A stretch of DNA of 64,000 nt from Atherinomorus stipes (GCA_023101725.1 JALJCO010009044.1:1-64000), one strand, 5' to 3'. Shown: positions 11,733-24,650, counted from the stretch's first letter. Numbers and translations: made by a program. The notes: a model not told the origin generated them from the sequence alone.

Positions 11733-12632
11733 ACACACACAACAATACATCACCACTGAGAGTGATTAATAGAGACATAGAGGCATATGTATTCACACTC
11801 ATGTGCTTGCTGTTAAGCACAATGAACACGTTCTTGACTGGGAGTGACTGGAAAATATGATTGCATACAAGTTTGGGGAATTAATTCAGAAGATGATGAG
11901 GATACTTGGTTTCTGCTTGCTTTTGATCACAAGGAGCATGAAACAGAAAGGGTGGACATGATTTTCTTATCATTAAATGGAAGGAGATGGAAGCTGCCTG
12001 ATTCTTCAAAGACTAATCTATGCATGTGAGCATTCAGCATGGTCCATTGATTATGCATAATTTCTGTTCTAAATAGCTCATTAATAAGCTTCATATTTGT
12101 ATTTGCTGACCATAATACTAAGGCTTGCTACATACTTCGTTAGAACTCAGGTTGCAAGAACAAGAAAAAAGTTAGTTTTCGTCCAGTCAATACATACTGT
12201 ACTCCACGAGAAGCTTTGCCAGCGAAAGGGCACAGGGGGGGTGACAGTGTTGACCCAGAGATTGTACATTTACGACAAATTCCTTCAGTGGCAGGATGGG
12301 ATTTTTTTTTAAGTAAGGGATAGTTCAGATTTTTGGACATGATGCTGTGTGAAACATTCACTGTCTGTAGCTCTGATGCAACAGGGTCACTGCGGTCACC
12401 ATGCCTCCTTTTCTGAGAAATAGTAATGTACCGGAGAAAAAGTTGTTGAAGCTGTACGTGGGCGCCATTCACCAAAGGTTTTTAAGCTAGAAACAGTTTG
12501 CCTGTGTTTTGTTAGACTTTTTCAACAATTTTAAAATATCCCGGGATTCCCGGCCTTATGTCAGATCTTGAGATCAATTTGGACTATTTCTGGCAGGTAT
12601 CACTCCGCCGGGTCGGTGAGCAAGATGGGAGT
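11342..12632. other. Unclassified non-coding stretch
   Basis: Apart from the microsatellite at 11668-11742, nothing recognisable is present. The several short open frames show no known motif. Confidence 0.4.
11668..11742. repeat. (C)n/(CA)n compound microsatellite
   Basis: Two poly-C blocks alternate with two (CA)n blocks over about 75 bases. Confidence 0.95.
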
Positions 12633-13160
12633 TGCGAAGAGAAATCAATTAAAGGCTGGGTACAGTTTGAGCAAGCTAAATTTGAAAAAATATACACTCC
12701 CGAAACCACGCCTCCAGAGCACAGGAACTCGTCCGCGATAGTTGTCGACGAACATTACCGAGAACAGCCGAGTGACTAGCTTGTTAGCTTCCCAGTAAAC
12801 GGCACATGAACCACGTTTCCTAAAACTGATAATTATCTCACCTCCAACTTCTTCTGCTGTGTAAAACATCCTCACTGCAAACACCAACACCTCCATGACT
12901 TCATCCTCATCCGTTTTTTTTCTTTTTAAGAGCAAACAGCTGCATAGACAAGAACAGCGAGCAGCCATGTTTGTCTCGGTTCGTCTGCACTGTGAGATGC
13001 TCACGGCTAGTTGCGAGCATGCGAGGAAGGTGGACGCCACTAACGGCAGTCGAGTTTGATGGACATAATAATCATTCAATCAATAAGCACAGGCCGTTCG
13101 CGACCCCATCTAATGAAATTCATTTCTTTGGAAGGGTTTTTTCCAGAACTGTACGTTCCA
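12633..13160. repeat. Dispersed repeat R1, copy B
   Basis: This is homologous to copy A (9043-9545). At its left end it also matches copy C (16240-16345), sharing GCGAAGAGAAATCAATTAAA. It extends past copy A on the left. Both copies run to the ATGAAATTCATTT block, after which they diverge. Confidence 0.75.
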
Positions 13161-13993
13161 CGGGTAATTTTTTTTTTTTTTTTTTGTGTGTCAGAACATT
13201 TAATTAATTGTCTGCAGTCGGGGTGTGATGAAGACTTTAAGCAATATAGTAAAAAATGCTCCTGGAAAACATCTTCCACCCTGCCTTTAAACAGCTCATC
13301 ACCACGCCGTACAGTCATCAGTCGTTTACAGCAGTGAACCAGTAGGCTGTTATAAGTGAGGAAAAAATATTTCCCAGTCCTTTACAGCCTACCTACAACT
13401 ACAGCGCAAACACTCGCAACACACCACTCACCAGCAGTCAGCTGTTGAAAAATGAGATAACAAAATGGTGCGAACGTGTGATTTCCATGACACAAGAAAC
13501 ATTACCATTTTGTAAATGTAGGGATTATCCACTGAATCATTCAGTGACAGTTAGTTGCTGAATGAACAGTTCATTAATATGTATCAATAAGTTATCATAA
13601 ATTTCCAGAAACAATACAGTAACTCATTACATGCTTTATTCATGGGACATTGATGACAAAGCTGCTAAAATCAGAAAACCCATAGACTATTGTTTGACAA
13701 GTTCCTTAATGAATATTTTCAGATTTTGGTTATCTTTTATCATTTCAAATTTGTTGAGTAATAATGATCATGTTCAATACCAAAACCTTATCCTGTTCCT
13801 TAACAAGTTTCCCAAAAGGAAAACTAGCTTTTACTCCATATCTTAAAAAATGAATTGAACTGTGGGTCATTCAGATGGTTTCAAATCTACTATTTATGTC
13901 ACTACATTATATTGCTGTATCTTTCACACTGAGCACTGGGATTTCACTGCATATCTTTTATTTTATTTGTATTAAGAACCAAAGTTGTTCCAC
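13161..13993. other. Unclassified non-coding stretch
   Basis: The only notable feature is a T-run near 13167-13184. No gene or paired transposon ends are seen. Confidence 0.4.
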
Positions 13994-13997
13994 TTAA

Positions 13998-14724
13998 AGC
14001 AGAACTCAATAACTTCAGTTCGGGGCTCCCCTAAAAGTGTCCTTTCACTATCGTAAAGTTCGTACTCCCCCTACACCCCAAAGCACACAGACGTCTTCTC
14101 TACTTGTCTTTCCTCTATTTTGATCTCTGAATATATTTCTAAGCTTTTACTAGCTTGTTGATGCTGCTTTGCTACATTGGTAGCAGCAGCTTGTCTCCCT
14201 CTGCTCAAAGCAGAGTCCTGTATCTCCTGCAGCAGGACATTTTACCCACGTTTTGCGGGTAAATATGCCAAGGATTATATTTTTCTCTGGTGTTGGCTGG
14301 TAGCAGGTGAGAATACAAACTTTTATTTACTTTTTGCGGACATGACAAGTGATTATTGATCCGTGAGGCTCAATAATCCAGGCAGCACAAGCATGAACCG
14401 GTTCTTCACTCTGATCCAAGTAAAGAGTTGGTTTTGAGAGCCAGGAGCTGGTATTTAGGTGGTGGGAAGCTAAAGCACCGTTTTTTAGTCTGGTTCTGGT
14501 GCAAACCAGCACTGGAAGCAGCTCGGTGGATAGAGGACCTGAGTGCCGTACAACGGTTTCTGTTGTCACAAGATCTGTGTTGGGTCTGCTCAGGCAGACT
14601 TGCAAGTGCCGCTTACAGGCCAGAGACACCGGGGGGAGACTAGGAAACATCGAAACACTCTGTAAACACTTTGTTTAGCCCTACAGGGATTCTTATTGAG
14701 GTAAAAAAGTTACTAAGTTCTGCT
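13998..14724. mobile_element. TTAA-flanked MITE, 727 bp
   Basis: TTAA lies directly outside both ends (13994-13997 and 14725-14728). The inverted ends are AGCAGAACTCAATAACTT and AAGTTACTAAGTTCTGCT, which match at 16 of 18 positions. TTAA targets suggest piggyBac-type or similar mobilisation, although the ends do not begin with CCC. There is no transposase. Confidence 0.7.
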
Positions 14725-14728
14725 TTAA

Positions 14729-15997
14729 ATATTCTTGACCCCATAACTGGTTCTGTGTGTGATTTCTACCAAAGTTACCAACTAATACTTTGTTGTCGTG
14801 CCTAAACTTGCATAGAACTTATACACTGGTGCTCATCACAGCTCATTACCACGACAACAAAAAAGTCAAATCCTCTTATGCCGATGAGCAGCATTTAGAT
14901 TTACCAAAGTGCTCTTGGGAGAAGAAACCTCATCACAAACAAATACACATTCTGATAGGTTACACTGAGTGTTTAGATTTATCCCAATTCTCCAGGGAGA
15001 TTCTCTCTCATTATTCTGTGGATACGTTTGCTGGCTACATGCCTAAACTGAGGCCAGTGCTGTGTGCCCACTGGAGTATTTAGTATTGGCTCCTTCATTG
15101 CTTCTTATTTACCCAACTCAGCCAGGGACTGACATCTGATAGCACTCTGGCCACCAAGTCATTTTAGAGTTGCAAAATCAAATACGTCAACATGTTTTAT
15201 GCATAAACATGTAAATAGACTCACACAAGCAGACAGAGAATACACATACGGCTGCCTGCAACCTCCCATTTACACACATACACACACACACAAACTAATA
15301 CAGTCATTTCAATGATGAAAATGCAGACTCAGGAGAGCAGAGGTGAAAGGAATGAGATGAGTCGGCACTGTCATTGCCCATGAGCCTATCTTACAGGCAC
15401 GCACTGATATTGAATGGTACACACATACACACAGTTTTGGCTCAGATAAGCAACAAGATGGCACCTCTAGTTGAATTGATATCAGTATTTGGCCAGAGAA
15501 ATATTTACACACCCCTTTAATCAGGGGGAACAGATGGCCACAAGGTCTGTGAACTGTGTCCATCCCTTTAACCAAGCACCAGCCCTGGCAGTGAGAAAAG
15601 AGACGCTTTGCGGTTGACAGCTGGTGAAGATGAGAGAAGGAAAAGAGAAGCTATAGTAGTGTCCCATTGTTTCATAACTGATATGGTGATATCTATAACA
15701 AGCTAATTAAAAGGAAAAGACACAGTGATTTAGATTGTTTAATTTATTTTGCAGTTCATTAAAGTTCATGCACAATTTCAAATGACATTTTCTAGATGAA
15801 AATGATTTACCTTTTATGAAGGTAAACTTATCTTAGACCAGGTCCCAGAGGTAACAGGCTTTGGAGGAAAATCCCACTCCTCAGAGGTAGTTCCCAGCTC
15901 CCCCTGGGGATCCAGTTCCACCATTGCATAATGGATAGCAAGTTTTTGGTCACAATTGTAAAATATCAACGTAACATGTTCAACACATTTGTTACTC
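14729..15997. other. Unclassified non-coding stretch
   Basis: No gene or transposon ends are recognised. There is a short (CA)n near 15272-15292. Confidence 0.4.
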
Positions 15998-16005
15998 ACT
16001 GGATG

Positions 16006-17098
16006 TAGGGATGGGCATATTGATACCCTGGAGTTGATACTTCAGTACCAGCCAGACAAAACATCTGATTTGATACTTTTTTGTGTATCAAGATATCACT
16101 GTACAGATACAAAACATGCAAACTTTTTTTCACTTCTAGGAGTATTAGGCAGATAAATAATGTGCAAAACCAGCCTGATTCTAGCTGCTGTGTCACATGA
16201 TCGTAGGTGACACAATGATGCTGCTACTGATTATGATGAGAGCTGCGAAGAGAAATCAATTAAATGCAGGGTACAGTTCGAACAAGCTAAATTTGAAAAA
16301 ATGTACACTCCCGAAACTATGCCTCCAGAGCACAGGAACTCACTACTGACATGATTATGATGATGATGCTTTATATGTAAGTGATTTAATGGGGGTCATT
16401 GCACATTATGTTTTGGTAAATTTATATTACTATTACATTGTGAATTTGAACATTTTCCACTGAATAAATGTAAACAGTCTTAACCTGTAGGCTACTTAAA
16501 TTATTGTGGTAAATGAAAGAATTTTTTAGTCTTGTTTTGTTTAATTTACTAATCAGCTTAATGTATTATTGTTTTAAAAGCATTTATTTCCAGTACTTTT
16601 GTTCTCTAGTTTCATTTATATCTGTTATTGCCCTCGCATTCAAGATATTTAAGCAACCCTTACCAATGTTTCATTGTTACACTGTTTTTTTTTAATACAG
16701 TAAAATGCTGATGGTAATACACGACAGACTCACAATTAATAAAACTAAAATATCCCAATCTCTAAATTTTCAATGAAAAGTCCAACCAATCCTTGCAGTG
16801 GGGCCCACGCCTAGGATTGGCCCAGGGACATATCTGACAACCTTTGCTTCCTCATGAGGCGGTTGGGAATGGGGGCTGGGTCTTTGGAGTGAGGCGGGAC
16901 TGTTGATATTCATATAATTTTGCTGAGCTTTCTGAAATGCAAGATCGGTAAAGGTTGCTTTAACGCAAACTGTACAATCATGTGATTCTCTTTTCAGGGA
17001 CAAAAAGTATCCATATCTGTATCGATACCAATGAAAAAGTACCATAAACTACTGGTATTGTATTGACACGAATAGTTTTGTTATCGCCCCCATCCCTA
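16006..17098. mobile_element. hAT-type element, 1.09 kb
   Basis: The ends are TAGGGATGGG at 16006 and CCCATCCCTA ending at 17098. The flanking octamers are ACTGGATG (15998-16005) and ACTGGGTG (17099-17106), a duplication with one change. It contains a fragment of dispersed repeat R1 (16240-16345). Subterminal GATAC and GTATC words near both ends are typical of this fish hAT group. It is non-coding. Confidence 0.8.
16240..16345. repeat. Dispersed repeat R1, copy C (fragment)
   Basis: About 105 bases match 12633-12735 closely, including AAGCTAAATTTGAAAAAAT and CCTCCAGAGCACAGGAACTC. The match breaks sharply at both sides inside the hAT element at 16006-17098. Confidence 0.75.
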
Positions 17099-17217
17099 AC
17101 TGGGTGTGCTCAGACCATCAAACAAATGAGGTCAATAAGTTAACTTAAGTTTGGGAGCAGGGCCACGCCTCATCAACACCTGCCGCCAATCTCACGAATC
17201 ACTAATCAGCCATAGTC

Positions 17218-17500
17218 GCTCACCTCCTCAACTCAGTTTCTCATTCTCTCAACGTCCTCGCTTACCCACCCCTTCCTTTCTGCGCATTTCCTTTCTACCT
17301 TCCCCTTTTGCCTCGTCGGCCTGCTTCGTTGGGCCTTCCTTCTTCTGCTGCCCCTTCTTAGTCTCTGCCCCCGCCCCCCCATCTCCCTTCCTTCTCCTTC
17401 CCACTCTCCTCCTACTCTCCCATCACCCAACCATCTTCACCATCCTTACTTTACATGTTCCTTGTCTGCCTCCTTCTATCTTTCAGGTTCCATCTGAGGG
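17218..17500. repeat. Pyrimidine-rich tract
   Basis: About 280 bases are almost entirely C and T on the plus strand, with few purines. A 154-codon frame across it is low-complexity (Ser/Pro/Leu) and is not considered a gene. Confidence 0.7.
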
Positions 17501-20251
17501 GGGTTCCCTAAAGGCCCATTTATGCTCCCTTACTTACGTAAATGGCGGTGTCCGTTTCATGCGCTGCCATCCGTTGCCGTTTTCATACCTCCATGCGTCT
17601 TCTGCGTTTCAATGATTCATATATCAGTTTGTCTCTGAGGCTGCAGTGCTGAGTTAATTGTTCATTTCCCTGTTTTGATGTCAGTTTACACCGCTTGGTG
17701 TCGGTATCATAGATATGAGTGTATTTTCGAACACACTCACGGAGCCTCTCCTCAAAAGCTCAAGCTATGGCTACAAATGTTCTTCTCTGTTTTTATTCTT
17801 TCTCAGGGCTATTTGACATAGGCGGTTTTGTGTTGTAACAGCTCAACACTGACGTCATGGTTTCCGGTGCTATTGCGCCGTCTTCTATGTCGAGTGATGG
17901 ACCAACAGAACAAAACAACACAGCACAGTTTTGGAATCATGTGACCTCTGACGTCAGAGTAGGTGAAGTCCTGTGAATTCCTCTTACTGACCAATGCAAG
18001 ACAATAACAGATAAACGACGAGACAACAGCCGATTAGCAGCTAGACATCATCTTTCTGAACATCCGTCTTCTTTCTGAACCTCACCTCACCTCTACAGCT
18101 GAGGCTGAACTCTCCCAGCCAGCACCTTCTTGATTGCCTCCAGCGATGTCCTCTTCTCCGGACTGACTTGGCGACAGCGGGACGTAGAAACCAAAATGTT
18201 AGCTTAGCTTTAGCCGGCAACGCTGCTGAGTTTCTTCAGGTTTCAGTGTTTGTTTGTCGCTGTTCCTCTCAACACCAAGAGCTCAAATCCGGAGGCAGGA
18301 CTCATAAACGCCCGTACACATGATCTGCAGTGGAAAAAAAAACGCTTTGCGTCCCATTGTTTTCCTACAGAGAGAGTGGTATCACCCGGCTCACGAACCG
18401 GGGAGAGATGACTGTCCGCCCGCAGCTCGCAGGACTGCCGCCGCATCAAAGCAGGACACAGTTTTCTTTTCTCTGCTGCCTTTCAGCACAAAATCCTGGG
18501 AAAAGTGAGGGTTTCTGACCGCAGAGTAACTAAAAGAGGGAGGAAACTATCGTCCCTCCAGACTGAGCTCACGTTTGGCTTCCAGGACGGTCGATATCGG
18601 CTCCTCAGTCACTTTCAGCAACTCGGTCGACTTTTCTCCACATTTGGTCTACAAAAATCTGTAAAAGTGCTTTGTATGAGCCGTGAGATGGTGTTGCTGT
18701 TAGCAGAGACATCTGTGGACAGAGTCAAAGGGAAAATGTCCTGATGCTGTGTGTTGTTAAGGTGCAATGGAGCCGGTTGTCGGTGGGAGTAAACACACAG
18801 ACGCAGTCACTGATCGGCGGACATTCATGAGTCTGTCTCCTCTAAATGAAGATTTATCAGCAACTGTCGCTTAAACACACTGAAAACCTTAAGAAATACA
18901 TAATGATGGTTGCTGAAATATAATGAAATTAATCAGATAAACAGGAATAGATTTTTTAAACAGTGTAAAGACCGTAGAAGGTCTAATTGTGTGACACCAA
19001 GCATCTGGTACACATGATCTCAAAATGAAAACTAATCGAGAGGCGACTTAGAAAATTTTTTTTTTTCCAATGTTATTTTCCACATTTTCATGTCTCTACA
19101 AATATTATGTGGCCTTGATCATTAAAGCTGTGATGAATGTCGTATTCAGAGTTGCCTCCTCCTGCTGTGATCCATGTTTTTATCAGTAGAGTCAGGAGCG
19201 TTCGCCTAACCCTACGTCACTTCCGGTTTGTTGCTGGGGGCGCTATTTTCACGGAGTGACAGGAATTTTCTCTTATTTTCTGTCAGGAAAGCCCCGTCGG
19301 TCTAGTATTTGTACTTTTTTGCATTGGCAATGTTCGGTGTGGACCTGATACACTGCAAAGGCTTTTACATATGTTTAAATGGAAGTTTGCCTTTAAGCCA
19401 GACTCACTACCGAAAGACTACACCCCCATCCTATGTCTTCCTCTGGCTCAACATCAAATCACATTCTTTCAATCATTTCATAAATCGTTATCATCCTCAA
19501 TCATATTGTTGTGGCATGATCCTTGCTAGTAAACTCATGTTAAAAAAAGGTCATGGTTAAACCTAAAATAGATTCCTTCTATGATGCCACCTTCATATTA
19601 ATAAATGCCTTATTAAACCCTTATGTTGTTTCTCTCACAACCACTGAAGGTCACCTATTTTTTAAACATGACTATAGCGTTATTTTCTGTGTTATCTATT
19701 GATCTTTTTGGGCTGTTTGGGGGAGAATGGTGGTGTCAGCCAAATATGTGCCCGTTTGCATAAAATTTCATAGCCGGACGCTGTAAATATAGTATATTAA
19801 AATTCTTTTTACACTTTGTAAACAGATCTAACTAAATGTTTTCAGAAAGGGTTCTTTCTTTAACATTTTCACTGATCTATGGTCAGCATTAAAAATTAAT
19901 TTCACAATGTTTTTGTATAGTGCAATATGAATTACACCATAAATTATATATGAACAAAACCCTCTAAGAAAACCAAAGACACTGTAGATGAAATCATGTG
20001 TTTAGGCCCTCATTATAATGACTTTTCTGGCTTACAGAATTTGAAGAAAATGCTAAATAAAGAACTTTTAAGAAGAATGTACAGTAGATTAAAAAACCTA
20101 TACACATTTTTGTTTTTTTAATTTAGAATTAATACATGTCAATACAAATCAACAGTTTCTGAAACATATGATCAAGTACACAAATAACCTCATAAAAATA
20201 TGCTAATTTGAATAAATGTCCAATTGACAATTATATAGAAAAATAAATATC
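17501..20251. other. Unclassified stretch; possible transposon left end
   Basis: TAAAGGCCCATTTATGCTCC near 17508 looks like a MITE end, but no inverse partner was found downstream. The part 17520-18800 is richer in G, C and CpG than its surroundings. The part 19260-20250 is AT-rich and plain. No gene is recognised. Confidence 0.35.
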
Positions 20252-20253
20252 TA

Positions 20254-21111
20254 CACAGCAAAATCCTCAGTGTAAAATTTGAATTGTTAAATCATATTAA
20301 CTCTTTCAGAGTAATTCCAACACCAGTGAGTGTAAAATGCCCCCTGATGACCAGTAGTGCTGGTGATAATTTTGAGTTAAAACAGGTTTTTTCTTTTCAG
20401 TGTCAAAGAAAAATAACTCTCATCAGACTTACTCAGGGAGGCTCCGCCCTTTTCAGTTTGAATATTTCCCATCATGCTTTGTTCATTTCATTTCTTTTCA
20501 TTTAGTTTATTTATTTTGCTTATCACCAAATACATGGTATAAAGCACAAACTTCATATCATAGCAGAAAAAATATACATTCAACAATGGCAGAGCTCATT
20601 TAAAGAGGAAAGAGCCATTTCATAAAAGCGACTTCACTGTTCAATTCTGCACCATGAGTGAAGTGTATATGTGCTCGGCTTATTTTTCCTTGGTGTGATG
20701 TCAAAATTCTAAATAAAAAGACGTTGGAGATGGTAGGCAATATCTCTTTACAATCTCAACTTGCCAGAAGGGTAATCAAGGACAATAATCCTCAGTAAAC
20801 CTTGAATGGACGCAAGTCAACGTTAACTGAAATATTTTACTTTGTGACAGAGTTAAGAAAGTTCATGTGTCAAGCACTTGTGTAATGACAAATTAAATCA
20901 ACACTATAGGTTGTTACTTTATCTCAGAGTAAAAGCTTATTAACAATATCAGTGTTGATCAAGTTTAACTCTATAAAGAAAATAAAAAAAAAAAATTCAA
21001 CAGTAGGTCCAGTGTAACTTTAACACTGTACAGGGCAGGACCATATGTAACCTGGCTTAGTGTTAAAATTGACTCTTTAAGTGTTACTCCAACACTCCTG
21101 ATTTTACTGTG
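20254..21111. mobile_element. TA-flanked MITE, 858 bp
   Basis: The dinucleotide TA flanks both ends (20252-20253 and 21112-21113). The ends are CACAGCAAAATCCTCAGTGT and, inverted, CACAGTAAAATCAGGAGTGT, and both continue into related subterminal words with AACTC/GAGTT. TA targets with ends beginning CAC suggest Tc1/mariner-type mobilisation. No transposase frame is present. Confidence 0.7.
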
Positions 21112-21113
21112 TA

Positions 21114-23174
21114 TTATTGTTTAGGAAGGTAGTTCATTCACTTCCCACAAGCAAAAAAAAAAAAAAAAAGCAAAAAAAACCTTAAATATAGACTATTGCT
21201 TGAAGTAACAGTTTCAGCAGCACTCTTTCAGTTTACAAGTTTGTTGTCACATGACTGCTTGAGTTACATCACATGCAATTGCTATCCTGTTTTGTCATTC
21301 AATCAACACTTTCTCTGCATTCTTTGATCATCTCTTCTTTCCCTGTTCCATCTTTGTTGTTTCTTTCTCCTTCATGTCATGCTCTTTATGCCATGTGATT
21401 TCCCTTTGTGTCAAGTGTATATTAGAAATTACATGAAATTAGACATGTGTACACACTTTCAGGTTTTAATCCTTGGATTAGTTCATATTCTCCCTCTATT
21501 TGTATGTGTGCATGCGTGTGTGTGTGTATATGTATTTCTACCATGCCCTCAGGAGTTACATTTAAAGAAGGAATTTCATGCTTCCATCGTTTTTTAAGCA
21601 CCCTCTCACATTTTTGCCTGACAGTTGCTTTGAGGTATTTGCCCCCTTCACACACCCTCACCATCCAGACCAGGCTGATTTTCCAGACTTCACACACGAA
21701 CACACAAATACTTGCAAATAGATACCACCACACACTAATCCTGACCGGGGTGTTGAAATTGCAGTGATACATTTCTATAGAACTGCTCTAGATGGCAAAT
21801 TGCATAAATGCAACTTGGGAGAAAACCTTTTCACCGTTCTGGGGATTAAATCTTCCTTCTAAGCCCAGATCAAATATCTGATTGTTCAGCCTGCTGCTGC
21901 TTCAAGGTGGAGCAAATAGACACACATGCATACACACAGTCTGATGATATGGATTAATCCATTAGATTTCTGCCAAGTAGCCCATATTCTCAACTTTCAA
22001 CGCAATATATATTTCATCTGTTCACAAAATCCATGATTATTTCCCTCACTGACGCAAAAAACTTTAATTGCTCAGTCTTCAATTAAACATAAGCCAATAT
22101 CCCTGAACAAAATCCTCTTTAGTTGGTATAATACAGGTATCTTAAATCCTATGTTGAGGAGGAGATGGAAAAGAGACGGTTATATGAGGTACGTGTGATT
22201 AGGTTTGGTTCCCATTAAAAATCATTATAGTTTAAATTAAAAAAAAGAACTCCATACATCTAATATTTTCATGTTCATTTTTTTAGCTGAGCCTCTCAAA
22301 ATCTGTCTTCTTATCCTGTCCTTATTTTTTCTTTTGCCTTAACTTTTGTCTTCTTTCTCTCCCTTTTCAATGTCATTGTCTTGTCTACACTGTCTTTCTG
22401 CTTCACTGCTCTTCCCAGCCTCTCATATTTAAGATAGGATAAAGAACATGGACCTTATACAAGATTCTTATAAGAGAATTTGTTTCTTGATATATTGGAA
22501 CTGCTGTCCCTGCTAAGCCCAGGGGAGGAAAAGGACCCCATGTGTAGTGTTTGTGCTCTGTTTTTGGTTACCTGCACGTCATATTTCTATTACGTTTGTC
22601 ATAACTGGAGTGTAAGGGAAAAATGTTTAAGGTTAAGTTAGTTTAGAATTCATACAACACTCCTGGCATAAATTGGGGTAAAGTGATGGCCCATCAATTT
22701 GCTCCTAAATAGCCCACTCTTTAGACAGAGTATTTGACAAGGTGTCTGGAAAAAATAGCCACACAAGAAAGAAAATGACCAAAAATCATGATTTTATAAT
22801 GCAGTCAGACTTGTTTTTACTTTGAAATAGCCTGTATCTAAAATAGTACATTAGTAAGTTTATTTAGATTGGTAATTAGCATTCCACTTGTCATCTAACG
22901 AGCTAATTTGCTCTTATTTAATATATTTTGAATGAATGACAGCATTGCTACAGGGTGAGTGCGGGTGTCCTAACTCAGCCACATAGTCACCATAAATCTG
23001 GTTTTACACTTGCTATAATGTCAAAGCCAGCTTTTAATAATTGGACCACATCTGGCCAAATTCACATAAACCATAACCAGTCACAACCAGTGGTCCATGT
23101 CCTGTCTACTTAAAACTATTCAGTGCCATAACTCAACCACTAGTGTCCAGAGTAGGCAGGTTACTTTGCACATA
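21114..23174. other. Unclassified non-coding stretch
   Basis: AT-rich, with an A-run near 21154-21170 and a short (TG)n near 21516-21528. No gene or transposon is recognised. Confidence 0.4.
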
Positions 23175-23176
23175 AT

Positions 23177-24650
23177 GGCCCTCATTTATCAAACGATCGT
23201 ACGACGAAAATCTGTGCGTACGACCATTTCCACGCAAGACTCGGCATTTATCAATTTGAACGTGATCGTAGGATACGATCAAATCTCACGACAGCTCTGA
23301 GTTCGTGTACGCAAGTTTGAGTCAGTGAGGGTTTGCAGCAGCGCAGCAGAACATGAAAATATTTATTAATCAAACCGCAAACTGTCATTTAAACATAAGC
23401 ATTCACACATCAGCACTAAGAATGAACCCATTTGCAAAGAAAAAGGAATGTAGAATGTATTCCCAAAATTACAAAAATAGCTGTGACTGAATTTAATTCC
23501 TCCATTTATCTCAACAAATTATTAAAATCATTAACATATAGTTCTAGGAGACAAGTGCTTTTCACTCTTCGTGCATCTCCTCATCCTGCTGGTAAAACTG
23601 CCACATAGGAGGAGGAAGTAGGCATCAGTACGCACACACGCGCAGGTGCAGGTGGAGCACTGCTTCGGGCTGCGGGAAGGCAGGTGGGTGTCGGACGGTC
23701 CGACTCGGACCCAGCGGGATGAAACGCTGCTTTAGACTCTGAGAAAATCTACAACACTCCTGCCCTGTGCAGTGCTGCACATCGCTCGGACCGCTGGAGA
23801 GTTTTGATGCGCAGGAGAAGGTGCGCCCGGAGCCGCCCTGCAGCCCCCACTGGGCTATATGGAGGAGACCGGAGCTGATCCATTTCTAATCAGTAATCAA
23901 TACTTTGAAGTTGTATAAGTGCTCAGTCAGTAGACCGTCCCTTAGCTTTGCAAATGCAAGTTATATTTTTTCTGGCCCCATCTGGGTCAGGCTCGGATCT
24001 GACCGTCTGACCGGCATCCACCTGTCACCTGTTAAAGCGCAGCGGGGGGGGGGGGGGGGGGCTTTTGGTGGTAAGTTTCATATTGGATCACTTCTTCTTG
24101 ACCATTGGCTAAAGAATTGTGACGTTGCCATCAGATGTGGCCTATTATTAAATTTCATATTCATATTTCATAACTAATAAAACGAATAAACCATATCAGC
24201 CAGGCCTAGATTGAGACTTTTATTATTATCTCAGCCGGTCGTTCACACCAGTGAGGCTGACTGATCCTCTTCCGTGCAGCGTTTTTGTGCACGTCTATGA
24301 CTTCGGTTTTTAAGCTGCCAAACAGCACATCTTTAATCTTTGTCACCTCACAAATGAGGAATTCTGTCTTGATCCCCCCAAAAGTTTCTTTTTTGGCAGA
24401 ATCTCTCCTCTCCATGGTTCAACCTCGCTGGGTGAAGCCTCATCATTATGCATGTTTAAGGGCGTAACCGTGGGCGTGACATTTAAATGACGATGGACTT
24501 CAGCTGTGGAATTTATCAAGACTCTTTTGTTCGTACGACGAGATTGGACCGATACGAACGTTTTAATAAATCACACGTGGGTCCAATCGTACGACCATTT
24601 TTACGATCAGATGTGCGACCATTTCGACGATCGTTTGATAAATGAGGGCC
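23177..24650. mobile_element. Harbinger/ISL2EU-like deletion element
   Basis: The ends are GGCCCTCATTTATCAAACGA at 23177 and its perfect inverse ending at 24650. The dinucleotide AT lies outside each end. Subterminal regions are full of palindromic CGTACGAC/GTCGTACG words. The interior has a GC-rich block at 23600-23870, a G-run at 24043-24061 and, on the minus strand, a relic of a Myb/SANT-like coding region. The Myb-like relic and the end structure suggest the PIF/Harbinger or ISL2EU group. A DDE transposase was not found, so this is a non-autonomous derivative. Confidence 0.7.
24206..24415 (-). pseudogene. Myb/SANT-like domain relic (NAIF1-like)
   Basis: The minus strand encodes a 69-residue frame beginning with an ATG at 24415. 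Residues 20-45 read FLICEVTKIKDVLFGSLKTE, followed by a KNAA-R pattern. This resembles the start of the Myb/SANT-like DNA-binding domain found in Harbinger-encoded partner proteins and in vertebrate NAIF1. In that family the helix carrying EV-RR-ILFG is followed by KR-WE or similar. The conserved Trp after the KNAA block is replaced and the domain ends early, so this is a truncated relic. The family's role is to bind transposon ends and help the transposase enter the nucleus. The assignment rests on pattern memory and a profile search would settle it. Confidence 0.5.

Noticed and set aside
17151..17615. 154-codon plus-strand frame, Ser/Pro/Leu-rich
   Set aside because: It lies on a pyrimidine-rich tract, is low-complexity and has no known domain.
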